Of a stretch of 64,000 bases of DNA, positions 8,236 to 17,806 are shown one piece after another; position 1 is the first letter of the stretch; each line of letters starts with the position of its first letter. A model generated the notes under the pieces. The model ran no database searches and was not told the DNA's origin. It saw nothing but the letters and a program-made list of their open reading frames with translations. Made by a program: the position numbers and the translations under genes. Origin of the DNA: Mycolicibacterium flavescens (GTDB lineage: Bacteria; Actinomycetota; Actinomycetes; Mycobacteriales; Mycobacteriaceae); assembly GCA_900637135.1 (NCBI GenBank), contig LR134353.1:1860001-1924000 (forward strand). Reading direction: 5' to 3'.

Positions 8236-10167
8236 GTGGCCGGCCGCATTCCTGATCGCGACATCGCGGCCATCCGCGACCAGGTTCGCATCGAGGACGT
8301 CGTCGGCGACTACGTGCAGTTGCGGCGCGCGGGCGCGGACTCCCTGAAAGGCCTGTGCCCATTCCACGACGAGAAGTCGCCGTCGTTCCACGTGCGGCCC
8401 AACCACGGCCACTTCCACTGTTTCGGCTGCGGTGAGGGTGGCGACGTCTACGCCTTCGTCCAGAAGATCGAGCACGTCAACTTCGTCGAGTCGGTCGAAC
8501 TGCTCGCCGACCGCGTCGGCTACACGATCACCTACACCGGCGCTTCGACCACCAACGTGCAGCGCGACCGCGGCAGCCGCAGCAGGCTGTTAGCGGCCAA
8601 CGCGGCAGCCCAGGAGTTCTACGCGACGACGCTGGAGTCCGACGAAGCCGCACCGGCGCGACAGTATTTGATCGAGCGCAACTTCGACGGCCAGGCGGCC
8701 AAGCGGTTCGGCTGCGGCTTCGCGCCGTCGGGCTGGGATACGTTGACAAAGCATCTGCTTCGCAAGGGTTTCGAGTTCAAGGAGCTCGAGGCGGCCGGAC
8801 TGTCCCGGGAAGGCAAACGCGGTCCGATGGACCGCTTCCACCGCCGGTTGCTGTGGCCTATCCGGGCCAGTGGCGGCGAGGTGATCGGCTTCGGCGCCCG
8901 CCGCATCTTCGACGACGACCCGATGGAAGCCAAGTACGTCAACACCCCTGAAACCGTTCTGTACAAGAAATCGTCGGTGTTGTTCGGGCTGGACCTGGCC
9001 AAGCGCGATATCGCCAAGGGGCATCAGGCTGTCGTGGTCGAGGGTTACACCGACGTGATGGCGATGCACCTGGCCGGGGTGACGACCGCGGTCGCGTCCT
9101 GCGGAACCGCGTTCGGCGACGAGCACTTGTCGATGCTGCGCCGACTCATGATGGACGACAACTTCTTTCGCGGTGAGTTGATCTACGTCTTCGATGGCGA
9201 CGCGGCGGGTCGGGCGGCGGCGATCAAGGCATTCGAAGGGGAGCAGAACCTGGCCGGGCAGTCGTTCGTGGCGGTGGCTTCGGAAGACAAGTTGGCTGGG
9301 ATGGATCCGTGCGACATCCGCCTTCATTTCGGCGACGGTGCGCTACGCGACCTGGTAGCCCGTCGAACACCGTTGTTCGAGTTCGCAATTCGCACCGCAC
9401 TGGCCGAACACGACCTCGACAGCGCCGAGGGGCGGGTCTCCGCGCTGCGCCGGTGCGTGCCGATGGTGGCCCGCATCAAAGAGCCGATGCTGCGCGACGA
9501 GTACGCGCGGCGGCTGACCGGCTGGGTGGGCTGGGCCGACGAGGCGCAGGTACTGGCCCGGGTGCGCGAGGAAGCGCAGAAGCGGGGGATGCGCGAACGC
9601 GGCGGTCGCAGGCGCGCCGCGAGCGAGCAGGCGCAGCCACGCAGGTCGCGTACCCCTGACCCGGGTTCGCGACCCGATCCGGCGGATCCGACGCTGTGGC
9701 CGCAGCGCGAGGCGCTCAAGGCCGCGCTGCAGTATCCGGCGCTGGCGGGGCCGGTGTTCGATTCGCTGACGGTCGAAAGCTTCACGCACCCGGGTTACGC
9801 CGCGGTGCGCTCGGCCCTCGACGCGGCCGGTGGCACGTCGACCGGCCAGTCCGGCGCGGAGTGGATCGAGACGATTCGAACGCACACCGAGACGCCGGCC
9901 GCGGCGAGCCTGGTCAACGAACTCGGGGTGGAAGCCATCAACGTCGACGACGACGAGCGGTTACCGCGCTACATCGGTGGAGTGTTGGCCCGGTTGCAGG
10001 AAGTCTGGGTGGGCCGCCAGATCGCCGAAGTCAAGTCCAAGCTGCAGCGCATGTCCCCGGTCGAGCAGGGCGACGAGTACCACGCATTGTTCGGGGACCT
10101 GGTCGCGATGGAGGCGTATCGGCGCAGCCTGCTCGAGCAGGCCAGCGGAGACGACATCTCTGCGTAG
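8236..10167 (+). CDS. dnaG: DNA primase
   Basis: A 643-residue primase that makes RNA primers at the replication fork with DnaB. The N-terminal CHC2 zinc ribbon is complete: C41, H44, C62, C65 (CPFHDEKS and FHCFGCGEGG). The TOPRIM catalytic core follows, with VVEGYTDVMAMHLAG (acidic residue) and YVFDGDAAGRAA (DxD type) around residues 270-320. A basic linker near residues 455-480 leads to the C-terminal helicase-binding domain. The GTG start is fixed by the -10 box at 8224 and by the family N-terminus (GRIPDRDIAAIRDQVRIEDVV). Confidence 0.97.
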   Translation: MAGRIPDRDIAAIRDQVRIEDVVGDYVQLRRAGADSLKGLCPFHDEKSPSFHVRPNHGHFHCFGCGEGGDVYAFVQKIEHVNFVESVELLADRVGYTITYTGASTTNVQRDRGSRSRLLAANAAAQEFYATTLESDEAAPARQYLIERNFDGQAAKRFGCGFAPSGWDTLTKHLLRKGFEFKELEAAGLSREGKRGPMDRFHRRLLWPIRASGGEVIGFGARRIFDDDPMEAKYVNTPETVLYKKSSVLFGLDLAKRDIAKGHQAVVVEGYTDVMAMHLAGVTTAVASCGTAFGDEHLSMLRRLMMDDNFFRGELIYVFDGDAAGRAAAIKAFEGEQNLAGQSFVAVASEDKLAGMDPCDIRLHFGDGALRDLVARRTPLFEFAIRTALAEHDLDSAEGRVSALRRCVPMVARIKEPMLRDEYARRLTGWVGWADEAQVLARVREEAQKRGMRERGGRRRAASEQAQPRRSRTPDPGSRPDPADPTLWPQREALKAALQYPALAGPVFDSLTVESFTHPGYAAVRSALDAAGGTSTGQSGAEWIETIRTHTETPAAASLVNELGVEAINVDDDERLPRYIGGVLARLQEVWVGRQIAEVKSKLQRMSPVEQGDEYHALFGDLVAMEAYRRSLLEQASGDDISA

Positions 10168-10231
10168 CCCCCGGTAACGCGATATGGTGGGCGCGCTATA
10201 CAACCGTGGGAACGGTCAGGAAGGCGTGCAC

Positions 10232-10525
10232 GTGACATCGACCAACAACCGGACGCGACGGTTCGTCGCCGCAGGCGCGTTAGCGGTGGCCGCGGTCGCT
10301 GCGCCGCTCGCAGCCTCCGCGCTGTCTGAAACCAACGCGGACCCGCAGCCGCTCAGCCAGTGCCTGGCGTGGTTCGGGAACAAGGAGGACGGTCGCTGCC
10401 TGGGCGTCTCCAATGGCAACGGCATCAACGTCGGCACTCCCGACTTCGGGCTCAACCAGAGTCAGACCGGCGTCAACACGGGTCCCCTGGTCCCAGGCCA
10501 GACGATCACCGACCCGTACCGCTAA
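10232..10525 (+). CDS. Small secreted mycobacterial protein, function unknown
   Basis: A 97-residue protein from GTG 10232, preceded by AGGAAGG at 10218-10224. A basic start (NNRTRRF) and a hydrophobic Ala-rich segment to about residue 35 (AAPLAASALSETNA) form a signal peptide. The mature part is about 60 residues, rich in Gly, Asn and Gln, with two cysteines (SQCLAW, GRCLGV) that could form a disulfide. I do not recognise a characterised family. It lies 64 bp after dnaG and overlaps the convergent Rv2342-like gene by 4 bp at their stops. Confidence 0.75.
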   Translation: MTSTNNRTRRFVAAGALAVAAVAAPLAASALSETNADPQPLSQCLAWFGNKEDGRCLGVSNGNGINVGTPDFGLNQSQTGVNTGPLVPGQTITDPYR

Positions 10526-10776
10526 CGGACCCTTCTCACCTGCGCGGTCTCGGGGCCGATGATCTCGGTTCCGTTGTCGATCTCGGTCAACTTGATCATG
10601 GGTGGATCCGGTGACACCCGGTCGGCGATCTTGCGTCGCCCGGCGTCGAGCACGGCTTTCGCCGCGGGGCTCTCGGTGACCGCCTTGTAGGTGCCGGCGA
10701 TCTGCTCATATCGGCGGCGGCCGGCCTTCGAGCCGAGTACATAGCCGACACCCAATACGACGAAATACCCGATCAC
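10522..10776 (-). CDS. Rv2342-like small conserved protein
   Basis: An 84-residue protein starting at GTG 10776, chosen because GGAAGGGA lies 4 nt upstream; an upstream ATG at 10812 would add 12 unlikely residues. It begins VIGYFVVLGVGYVLGSKAGRRRYEQI. That is one short hydrophobic segment followed by a basic cluster, so a membrane anchor with a cytoplasmic helical tail is plausible. Convergent orientation to dnaG and the length match H37Rv Rv2342. No function is known to me. Confidence 0.78.
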   Translation of the reverse strand: MIGYFVVLGVGYVLGSKAGRRRYEQIAGTYKAVTESPAAKAVLDAGRRKIADRVSPDPPMIKLTEIDNGTEIIGPETAQVRRVR

Positions 10777-10872
10777 AGGGTCCCTTCCAGACGACGGTGC
10801 GTTGCGTTCCATCCTGCCTCACGTACCTGAGAGCGCGAGCGGTGGCGGCGTATTGGCGGCGCCGCCGACACG

Positions 10873-10878
10873 TAAGCT
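10873..10878 (+). promoter_or_regulatory. -10 element of tRNA-Asn promoter
   Basis: TAAGCT fits TANNNT and would start transcription near 10885, about 40 nt before the mature tRNA. A TTGGCG at 10853-10858 could be a -35, though the spacing of 14 bp is short. Confidence 0.4.
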
Positions 10879-10923
10879 AGAGTCAACCCCCGTCCCGCAC
10901 ACAGCGCGATGGCGGGAGAGCAG

Positions 10924-10996
<73 letters not shown>

Positions 10997-11069
10997 CAAC
11001 ACCACCACTTTCGGCTTCGCAACCGTGTTGAGCCAACCCATCTCACCTCGCGCAGCGCATGATGGGCGG

Positions 11070-11441
11070 ATGGCTGATGCAGGCATCTGGATCGCGTGGG
11101 GGATTCCCACCCGCGGACGCGAAGTGCAAGCACTCGAACTTTTCCGGGAGTCCCTCGAGGGTTACGGCGCCCAGCTGCTGCGCGACGGGGCGATCGAGCG
11201 CTACGACGTCGCCGTGCTGCGTCCACAAAGTATGCAGCTCGGCGGCTTCGTCTTGATCCAGGGCTCGCAGGAGCAGATCGACGCGTTGCGCCGGGACGAG
11301 GCCTTTCAGCAATTCGTGACTCAGGTCCAGCTGGTGGCCGATAGCGTCGGAATGGTCGACGCGTGGGTCAACAACGGCCTCGGTGACGCGTTCGATCTGT
11401 ATGAGAAGGCGCTACGTAAGGGCGGCCTTCTGGCCCCGTAG
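11070..11441 (+). CDS. Conserved hypothetical protein, possible ferredoxin-like fold
   Basis: A 123-residue soluble protein starting at ATG 11070 (MADAGIWIAWGIPTRGREVQALELFRESLEGYG). The repeated pattern of strand-helix-strand, with GFVLIQGSQEQIDALRRDEAFQ in the middle, resembles small dimeric alpha/beta-barrel or YCII-like proteins, but no catalytic motif is visible. It has no signal peptide. It stands alone between tRNA-Asn and the DUF4185 gene. I do not assign a function. Confidence 0.7.
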   Translation: MADAGIWIAWGIPTRGREVQALELFRESLEGYGAQLLRDGAIERYDVAVLRPQSMQLGGFVLIQGSQEQIDALRRDEAFQQFVTQVQLVADSVGMVDAWVNNGLGDAFDLYEKALRKGGLLAP

Positions 11442-11598
11442 CGATAGCTCCTCCATGAGCCGGTAACGCAAAATCCCTACACGGCGATAACTGCACTGAC
11501 AGTTGTTGCGAATGGGACATCTGCCGATTTTGCTGCACGTCCCCCATAACTGCTATTACCTTGCTTCGACGGGGCGGGGATTTCTTCGGAGGATAAGT

Positions 11599-13899
11599 AT
11601 GGGCGCAGCAACGTACGTCGGCCGTGTCGGGGGGCTGGCCGTCGCGATGGGGGTGGGTACCGCGATCGCCGTGGGACAGGGCTACGCAGTTGCCGACACC
11701 ACCGACTCGCAATCGGACAAGTCCACCAATTCGGAGTCCGCGAGCAGCGCAACCGCCGCGACCGGATCCACGACGGCGAAAACCGATGCTGCGACGTCCA
11801 CCTCGACTTCGGCGGGAACCGAGAAAGACGATGATGATGATGACGACGATGATGATGATGATGAGTCGTCCGACTCGACGACGCGAACCCGCACAGTTAC
11901 CGGCGGGGTGACGGTCAGCGCCCAGACCAATACGGGATCCTCGCGCGATAACGCCGAGGAGCAAAGCGAGGACGAGAAGGCCGCGACTCCGACAGCGGAA
12001 GCACCGAAGCCGACGTCGACACCTACAGCCGAGCCCACCGCGACTGCGACTCCGGAGCCCACGGCCACACCGACGGCCGAGCCGACCCCGAAACCAACGG
12101 CCGAGCCGACCCCGACGCCCGAGCCGACAGCGACGCCGACTCCTGGGCCGTCGCCAACATCCTCCGCCGAGCCGAAGCCGACCGCCGAGCCGGGCAAGGA
12201 CTCCGATACCCGCGAGGCTGACCCGTCATCGCAACCGAAGCCAGACGGAACCTCGAACACTTCCACCCAACAAGCCCGCACCACGACCGACACGGATGCC
12301 ACGCAGTCGCTTTCCGATCCCGCCGCGGCGGTGCAGGAAACGGGGAATTACGTCGTGTTCTCCGATGCCCGATCACTGGCGACGACGACGATGAACAACG
12401 CCTCGCCGTTGATGCTCGCCTACCAGCCGACGACCGTGACGCCGGCGGCTCCTGCGAACCTGTTCACCGCCGTGACGAATCTGGTCACCAACACGATCAA
12501 CTGGATCCTCAACCCGCTGGCAGGCACGGTGCCGTCGTCACCTGCGCAGCCGCCGCTGATCTGGGGCCTGCTCGCGTTCGCGCGTCGTGAGTTCGAGAAC
12601 TTCTTCGCGGCGCTGTCGGGACGGCCCTCCACCACGCCGACGGTGATGACCCCGACGTTGATGGTCGAAGACGCCCCGATGGCCAGGATGGCGCTGACGG
12701 CCGCCGAACCCTTCACTCCGCTGTACTCACCGTTCCCCAATGCACAGGTGAGCCCGTCGACGCAGTTCGTCTCCTGGGTCACGGGTCCTTGGTCGTACCC
12801 CGGCAATCCGCTGATGGCCAACACCGTCGACCGGTTCTCGGTCGGTGGCACCGACCTCGGCATCATGTGGGACAACGGAATTGAGGACGACCCCACCACT
12901 CCGGAAAACGAACATCAGGTCCTGATCGCGTTCGGCGACACGTTCTTCGACGGCAACATGTCGCAGGACTGGCGGTCCAACACCATCATGCGGACCTCCG
13001 ACTGGTACCTCGCCAACGGGATGGAGATCCCCGACGGGGAGTGGTACAACGGCAACATGTTCGGTGGCGCGCCGCTGGGCCCCGACGGATACCCCACCCG
13101 AGCCAGGCAGGTCATCTTCCCCGAAGGTCTGCCCGCCGGGATAACCCTGATACCCACGGCGGGAATCTCGGTGCCCGTGGAAGGCTCCAAATACGGCGCG
13201 ATCCAATACGTGAGTTTCATGTCGGTGACGCAGTGGGGCGCACCCGGTAGTTGGACGACGAACTACTCGGCGATCGCCTGGTCCGACGACAACGGCGAAA
13301 CCTTCCATGTCGCACCGGAAACCGTTCGCTACAACCAGCCGTGGACCGGCAACCAGAACTTCCAGCAGATGGCGTTCGTTCGGCCCGGCGACGGATATGT
13401 CTACGCATATGGCACCCCCAACGGCCGTCAGGGCGCGGCTTACCTGGCACGGGTGCCCGAGCAAGACATTCTGGACCTGAGCAAGTACGAGTACTGGAAC
13501 GGCAGCAGTGCCTGGGGCGGAGCCCCGGCCGGTTGGGTGAAGAACAACCCAGCCGCGGCCACGGTCGTCTTCGGGGTCGAGCAGGGTGCTTGTGGTGCCG
13601 CCGCCGAAGGAAACCAGGTCAGCGAAATGTCTGTGCAGTACAACAAGCAGCTGAACAAGTACGTCGCCATGCACGGTGACCAGTTCAACAACATCGTGAT
13701 GCGGACGTCCGACACCCCGCAGGGCACCTGGTCGAAACCGAAGGTGCTGATGAAGCAACAGCCGGGTGGGATCTATGCCCCGATGATGCATCCCTGGTCG
13801 CCGTCGACCCAGGGGACCGGTACGGATTTGTATTGGAACCTGTCGGAGTGGAACTCCTACAACGTGATGATGATGAAGACCGACCTGAGCAAGGTGTGA
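11599..13899 (+). CDS. Secreted DUF4185-domain protein with Asp run and Pro/Thr-rich linker
   Basis: A 766-residue exported protein; ATG 11599 follows GGAGGA at 11588-11593. Residues 1-33 form a signal peptide (ending GQGYAVAD). A disordered region follows to about residue 280: Ser/Thr-rich, then 12 consecutive Asp (codons GAT/GAC, 11827-11862), then a Thr-Pro-Glu repeat segment of TAEPT/TPEPT type, likely glycosylated or wall-spanning. The C-terminal half (about 375-766) is the DUF4185 domain, a beta-propeller-like fold, with SPFPNAQVSPS, FSVGGTDLGIMWDNG, LIAFGDTFFDG and NTIMRTSD. No enzymatic role is established to my knowledge. The next secreted gene begins 1 bp after its stop. Confidence 0.87.
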   Translation: MGAATYVGRVGGLAVAMGVGTAIAVGQGYAVADTTDSQSDKSTNSESASSATAATGSTTAKTDAATSTSTSAGTEKDDDDDDDDDDDDESSDSTTRTRTVTGGVTVSAQTNTGSSRDNAEEQSEDEKAATPTAEAPKPTSTPTAEPTATATPEPTATPTAEPTPKPTAEPTPTPEPTATPTPGPSPTSSAEPKPTAEPGKDSDTREADPSSQPKPDGTSNTSTQQARTTTDTDATQSLSDPAAAVQETGNYVVFSDARSLATTTMNNASPLMLAYQPTTVTPAAPANLFTAVTNLVTNTINWILNPLAGTVPSSPAQPPLIWGLLAFARREFENFFAALSGRPSTTPTVMTPTLMVEDAPMARMALTAAEPFTPLYSPFPNAQVSPSTQFVSWVTGPWSYPGNPLMANTVDRFSVGGTDLGIMWDNGIEDDPTTPENEHQVLIAFGDTFFDGNMSQDWRSNTIMRTSDWYLANGMEIPDGEWYNGNMFGGAPLGPDGYPTRARQVIFPEGLPAGITLIPTAGISVPVEGSKYGAIQYVSFMSVTQWGAPGSWTTNYSAIAWSDDNGETFHVAPETVRYNQPWTGNQNFQQMAFVRPGDGYVYAYGTPNGRQGAAYLARVPEQDILDLSKYEYWNGSSAWGGAPAGWVKNNPAAATVVFGVEQGACGAAAEGNQVSEMSVQYNKQLNKYVAMHGDQFNNIVMRTSDTPQGTWSKPKVLMKQQPGGIYAPMMHPWSPSTQGTGTDLYWNLSEWNSYNVMMMKTDLSKV

Positions 13900-13900
13900 C

Positions 13901-14377
13901 GTGTTGAGAGCGGGACTCGTCGGCTTGCTGGTCGCACTGATCAGTGCGCCGGTCGCATGCGCAGACCCCGGTCAACCGCCAGGCCCGCCGCCGCAGACCG
14001 GTCAGTGCACCGCCGATCTCGAGGGCGCCATGACGCAGTTGCCGGGCACGGACACCCTGTCGGTGTGCCGGGGCAGCGCGTGGCAGGACGTGACCGGTCC
14101 CCAGCCGCCCGCCGGCCGCTGGGTGGGCCAGGCGTCTCCGCTGAAACTGCACGGACAGGGTATGCGCAATCCGGACATGGCCGCAGGCAGATGGGTTGGC
14201 ACACCGCGGGATTCGAGCACGGCCTGCCGGGCACAGCAGCAGGTCGTCGTCAGCCCCGGCGAGCTCAGCACGCCGACCGCCGTCGAAGGCAACCCGGGCC
14301 AACCATTGCAGTTCGACGTACCCCCGAGGATGTTCTTGATCGAACTGAGCGGCGACTGCGTGTGGACGCGGAGCTGA
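13901..14377 (+). CDS. Exported hypothetical protein co-transcribed with the DUF4185 gene
   Basis: A 158-residue protein starting at GTG 13901, one base after the DUF4185 stop, so the two are translationally coupled. A signal peptide (LRAGLVGLLVALISAPVACA) is cut near residue 21; the cysteine at residue 20 sits in APVACA and does not make a good lipobox. The mature part contains four further cysteines (TGQCTADL, SVCRG, TACRAQ, GDCVWT), likely two disulfides, and Pro-rich segments. I do not recognise the family. It is convergent with the next gene, 6 bp away. Confidence 0.75.
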   Translation: MLRAGLVGLLVALISAPVACADPGQPPGPPPQTGQCTADLEGAMTQLPGTDTLSVCRGSAWQDVTGPQPPAGRWVGQASPLKLHGQGMRNPDMAAGRWVGTPRDSSTACRAQQQVVVSPGELSTPTAVEGNPGQPLQFDVPPRMFLIELSGDCVWTRS

Positions 14378-14383
14378 GCCCGG

Positions 14384-14692
14384 TCAGGGCCCGCAGTAGA
14401 TGGGCGTCCCGGTGAACAAGTCTCTACCGCAGATCGCACCGGGCGCCGGCGGGGGCGCCGGATAGAGGCGACCGCTCTCGTCGATGAGGTCGTTGCCCTG
14501 ATACCGATACTGGTGGCAGACATTCCAATCCCAGTCAAGCGGGCGGTTCGATGCCGCCGACGGGGGAGTCTGACCGGGACACCAACTGAACCAGTAGTAG
14601 TCGGCCCCGGCGGCACTTGCCAAACCCAGCCCGGCGAGCGCCATGCCGCTGGAAACCGCTGCCGTGGCGGCGAATCGCGAAAAGGCCTTCAT
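14384..14692 (-). CDS. Small secreted Tyr/Trp/Pro-rich protein
   Basis: A 102-residue protein. The signal peptide covers residues 1-30 (MKAFSRFAATAAVSSGMALAG, then ASAAGAD). The mature 72 residues are rich in aromatic residues and proline (DYYWFSWCPGQTPPS) and carry four cysteines (WCPG, NVCHQY, AICGRD, IYCGP) suitable for two disulfides. It resembles the many small secreted mycobacterial proteins of unknown function. It stands alone, with 94 bp separating it from the acyl-CoA oxidase end on the same strand. Confidence 0.75.
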   Translation of the reverse strand: MKAFSRFAATAAVSSGMALAGLGLASAAGADYYWFSWCPGQTPPSAASNRPLDWDWNVCHQYRYQGNDLIDESGRLYPAPPPAPGAICGRDLFTGTPIYCGP

Positions 14693-14786
14693 GATCGCAT
14701 CCTTTGCCTCACGGCACCGCCGCGTCGGCGGTGCCTATGCGATCAAGTACACGGCCGTCCCGCTGCTACCGATCCCAAGAACCCCG

Positions 14787-16760
14787 CTACTTCGGCTCGA
14801 TCGTGCCCGAGCTGATCGCATTCTGCTCGGTGTGCTCGTCGGCGTCGGGAATGCGCTCGGGGTGCAGCATCTCCGCATAACGCAACTGTTCGGGTATGCC
14901 GAAGCCGTCGACGAGCAGTTCGGCGTAGGGGCGTAGCGTCCGGCAGCGTTCGTTGATGCCCCGGGTGACGGCCTTCGCGCGTTCGGTCGAGATGAACCTG
15001 TGCTCGATGAACCACGCCCGGTCCTTTTCGATCACCGACAGCGCGTACAGATCGCACACCATGTTCAGGATCTTGCGGGCCTCCTCGTCCTCGCAGGCAT
15101 CGATGCCGGCGACGAACGCTTCGAGGATCACCCGGTCGATGTGGGCCTGGGCGCAGTGCAGCACATGGTCCTGCACTGCGTTGAACGCGTCGAACTCGCT
15201 CATCTCCTTCGACTTGCCCTGCAACCGGCGCGCCACCGTGGAGAGCATGTATTCCTCGCGGTCCTCGAACATCTGGACCTGGGTGCCGCGGTTGAACAGG
15301 CTGCCCTCCTCCTCGTTGTCCTGCCGAGTGTCGAGGATGGTCTGCATGATCGTCTCGGCCGCAGTGCGTTTGAGCACCCGTTCACCGGCGAAGTTCGCGG
15401 CGAAGCGCACCCATTCGACCGGGCTCATGCTCTTGACGTCGTCGGCGTAGGCAGTGAGCAGTTGTTTGGCCACCAATTGCGTCAGGACGTGGTTGTCGCC
15501 TTCGAACGTGGTGAACACGTCGGTGTCGGCCTTCAGCGCGATCAACCGGTTCTCAGCCATGTAACCCGCGCCGCCGCAGGCCTCGCGCGCCTCCTGGATC
15601 GCGCGGGTGGCGTGCCAGGTGTTGGCGGCCTTGAGCCCGGCTGCGCGGCCCTCGAGTTCACGCTGTTCTTCCGGGTCGGGATCTTCGGCGCTCTGCAGGT
15701 CATGGCACTTAGCGACGAGTTCGTTCTGCGCGAACTGCAGCGCATACGATTCGGCGATCAGCGGCAGCAGCCGCCGCTGGTGCACCAGGTAGTCCATTAT
15801 GACCACTTCGTGGTCCTCGCCCGGTGCCTCGAACTGCCTGCGCAGCAACCCATATCGCGTCGCGATGTCGAGGGCGACGCGGGCTGCGGCCGCGGCGCTG
15901 CCGCCCACCGTGACCCGGCCCCGAACCAGGGTGCCGAGCATCGTGAAGAACCGGCGGCCGGGGCTCTCGATCGGTGAGCTGTAGGTACCGTCCGCTGCCA
16001 CGTCGCCGTATTTGTTGAGCAGGTTCTCCCGCGGGACGCGGACCTTGTCGAACTGGATCCGGCCGTTGTCGACGCCGGGCAGTCCGCCCTTGTAGTGGCA
16101 GTCCGAGGTCGTCACCCCGGGCAGGTCGTTCCCGTCCTCGTCGCGGATCGGCACCAGCACGCAGTGCACACCGTGCCCTTCTCCGTCGGGGGTGATCAGC
16201 TGGGCGAAAACAGCGGCGATGCGGGCGGTTTCGGCGGCCCCGCCGATGTAGTCCTTGCGCGCGGTCGGTGTCGGGGAGTCGATGACGAACTCCTCGGTGG
16301 CCGGATCGTAGGTGGCGGTGGTCTCCAGCGCCTGCACATTGCTGCCGTGACCGGTCTCGGTCATTGCATAGCAGCCGAGAAGCTCGCAGTCGATGATCGG
16401 CTTGACGTACTTCTCATGATGTCGCTCGGTGCCGAGGTTCTCGATGGCCCCGCCGAACAGCCCCCACTGCACACCGGCCTTCACCATCAGCGACAGATCG
16501 CTCATCGCCAGCATCTCGATCTGGGTGACGGCCGCGCCGACGTCGCCGTTACCGCCGTGCTCCTTTTTGAAGCCGTCCTCGGCGGCACCCATGGCCGCCA
16601 TGATCTTGAGCTGTTCCGCCACTTTCGTACGGGCGATGACGGTGTTGGGGGTGTAGTGCGGTCGGAAGACCTCGCTGGAGAGCTCCTCGCGCATCCGGTT
16701 CTTCACGTCGCGCCAACGTCCGTCGAGCGCATTGCGCAGATGTTCGGCAGTGGTGGTCAT
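14787..16760 (-). CDS. Acyl-CoA oxidase / acyl-CoA dehydrogenase family protein
   Basis: A 657-residue flavoprotein from ATG 16760 (MTTTAEHLRNALDGRW); an in-frame ATG at 16793 would add 11 residues. It has the acyl-CoA oxidase layout: an N-terminal helical domain, a central beta domain with CYAMTETGHGSNV (FAD contact) and SPTPTARKDYIGGAA, a second helical domain with RRQFEAPGEDHEVVIMDY, and a C-terminal oxidase domain of about 200 residues. EACGGAGYMAENRL marks the catalytic-loop region. It would oxidise long-chain acyl-CoA to trans-2-enoyl-CoA, passing electrons to oxygen or to an electron-transfer flavoprotein. It is monocistronic and lies outside the motif-sharing cluster. Confidence 0.88.
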   Translation of the reverse strand: MTTTAEHLRNALDGRWRDVKNRMREELSSEVFRPHYTPNTVIARTKVAEQLKIMAAMGAAEDGFKKEHGGNGDVGAAVTQIEMLAMSDLSLMVKAGVQWGLFGGAIENLGTERHHEKYVKPIIDCELLGCYAMTETGHGSNVQALETTATYDPATEEFVIDSPTPTARKDYIGGAAETARIAAVFAQLITPDGEGHGVHCVLVPIRDEDGNDLPGVTTSDCHYKGGLPGVDNGRIQFDKVRVPRENLLNKYGDVAADGTYSSPIESPGRRFFTMLGTLVRGRVTVGGSAAAAARVALDIATRYGLLRRQFEAPGEDHEVVIMDYLVHQRRLLPLIAESYALQFAQNELVAKCHDLQSAEDPDPEEQRELEGRAAGLKAANTWHATRAIQEAREACGGAGYMAENRLIALKADTDVFTTFEGDNHVLTQLVAKQLLTAYADDVKSMSPVEWVRFAANFAGERVLKRTAAETIMQTILDTRQDNEEEGSLFNRGTQVQMFEDREEYMLSTVARRLQGKSKEMSEFDAFNAVQDHVLHCAQAHIDRVILEAFVAGIDACEDEEARKILNMVCDLYALSVIEKDRAWFIEHRFISTERAKAVTRGINERCRTLRPYAELLVDGFGIPEQLRYAEMLHPERIPDADEHTEQNAISSGTIEPK

Positions 16761-16861
16761 GACTCGACCGTAGCCGTCCGCGGGCTCGCGCAAACTGTGA
16801 TGTGGTAAACCCAGGCAATCCTCACTGGACCAGGCGAAATCCGTGGCGTTGAATCGTCGGT

Positions 16862-17575
16862 ATGACCGCCCCGACCGGAGTGCCGCACACCTCGACGCAC
16901 CGGCACGCCGACGTCACCGGTGGCTGGCTGCGCGCCGCGACCTTCGGCGCCATGGACGGCCTCGTCAGCAACACCGCCCTCATCGCCGGTGTCGCGGCAG
17001 CGGCCGACGCGGACACCGTTGTCATCAGCGGCGTTGCCGGGCTGTTGGCCGGTGCGTTTTCGATGGCGCTGGGGGAGTACACCTCGGTGACCACCGCCAA
17101 CGAACAAATCGAATCCGAGGTCCTGGTCGAGCGGAGGGCTTTCCGCAAGCACCCACAGGCCGAGAAGGCGGAGCTGGTGGCGATGTTGATGGACATGGGC
17201 ATGACCCGTGAAACCGCGGTCAAGGCCACCGATGAGGTGCATCGCGACGAGCACCGGGCCCTGAACTTCCACCTCGTCCAGGAGTTGGGCGTCGACCCCC
17301 GGGAGAAGCCGTCGCCGTCGGTCGCGGCCGGGTCGTCGTTCCTGATGTTCACGCTTGGAGCGATCATTCCGCTGATTCCATACCTGCTCGGCTTCCACTC
17401 GCTGTGGGCAGGGCTGGCGTGTGGTGGCATCGGCCTGCTCGTCGCGGGAGGTGTGGCCGCGCGTTTCACCGGGCGACCGATCTGGTTCGCCTCTCTGCGT
17501 CAGCTGGCATTCGGTTCTCTGGCCATTGCGGCGACCTACGTTGTCGGGCTGCTGGTGGGTACGTCGGTCACGTGA
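16862..17575 (+). CDS. VIT1/CCC1-family metal (Fe/Mn) transporter
   Basis: A 237-residue membrane protein. Membrane helices are at about 23-45 (TFGAMDGLVSNTALIAGV), 53-75 (VAGLLAGAFSMALGEYTSV), and three more after residue 155 (SSFLMFTLGAIIPLIPYLL, LWAGLACGGIGLLVAGG, LAFGSLAIAATYVVGLLVG). The first two helices carry the VIT signatures DGLVSN and SMALGEY, and the segment between helices 2 and 3 is acidic and helical with a metal-binding Glu-rich character. The family moves ferrous iron or manganese out of the cytoplasm. Neighbouring genes do not indicate its metal. Confidence 0.88.
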   Translation: MTAPTGVPHTSTHRHADVTGGWLRAATFGAMDGLVSNTALIAGVAAAADADTVVISGVAGLLAGAFSMALGEYTSVTTANEQIESEVLVERRAFRKHPQAEKAELVAMLMDMGMTRETAVKATDEVHRDEHRALNFHLVQELGVDPREKPSPSVAAGSSFLMFTLGAIIPLIPYLLGFHSLWAGLACGGIGLLVAGGVAARFTGRPIWFASLRQLAFGSLAIAATYVVGLLVGTSVT

Positions 17576-17806
17576 GTCACCGATTTCATCTGCTGAATCC
17601 CTGAAGGGCGCCTCGCTGCCGCAAGACTATTGATACGGTCCAGGCGTTCTGCGTATCCCTCGGGGAAGCCAAAGAACTGCGCATGACGTCGGCCGACGAC
17701 GGACGTTTCCAACCGCAGGCCGTCCTGGCGTCATCGTATGTGTGCGGAGAGGCGAAATCGTCTCGTAGACAACGCAAGTAGAAGTCGCTGACGAGAGGTT
17801 CACGAC

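Noticed and set aside
12727..13791. A 354-codon minus-strand open frame opposite the DUF4185 domain
   Set aside because: Shadow of the real gene; no ribosome site and biased composition.
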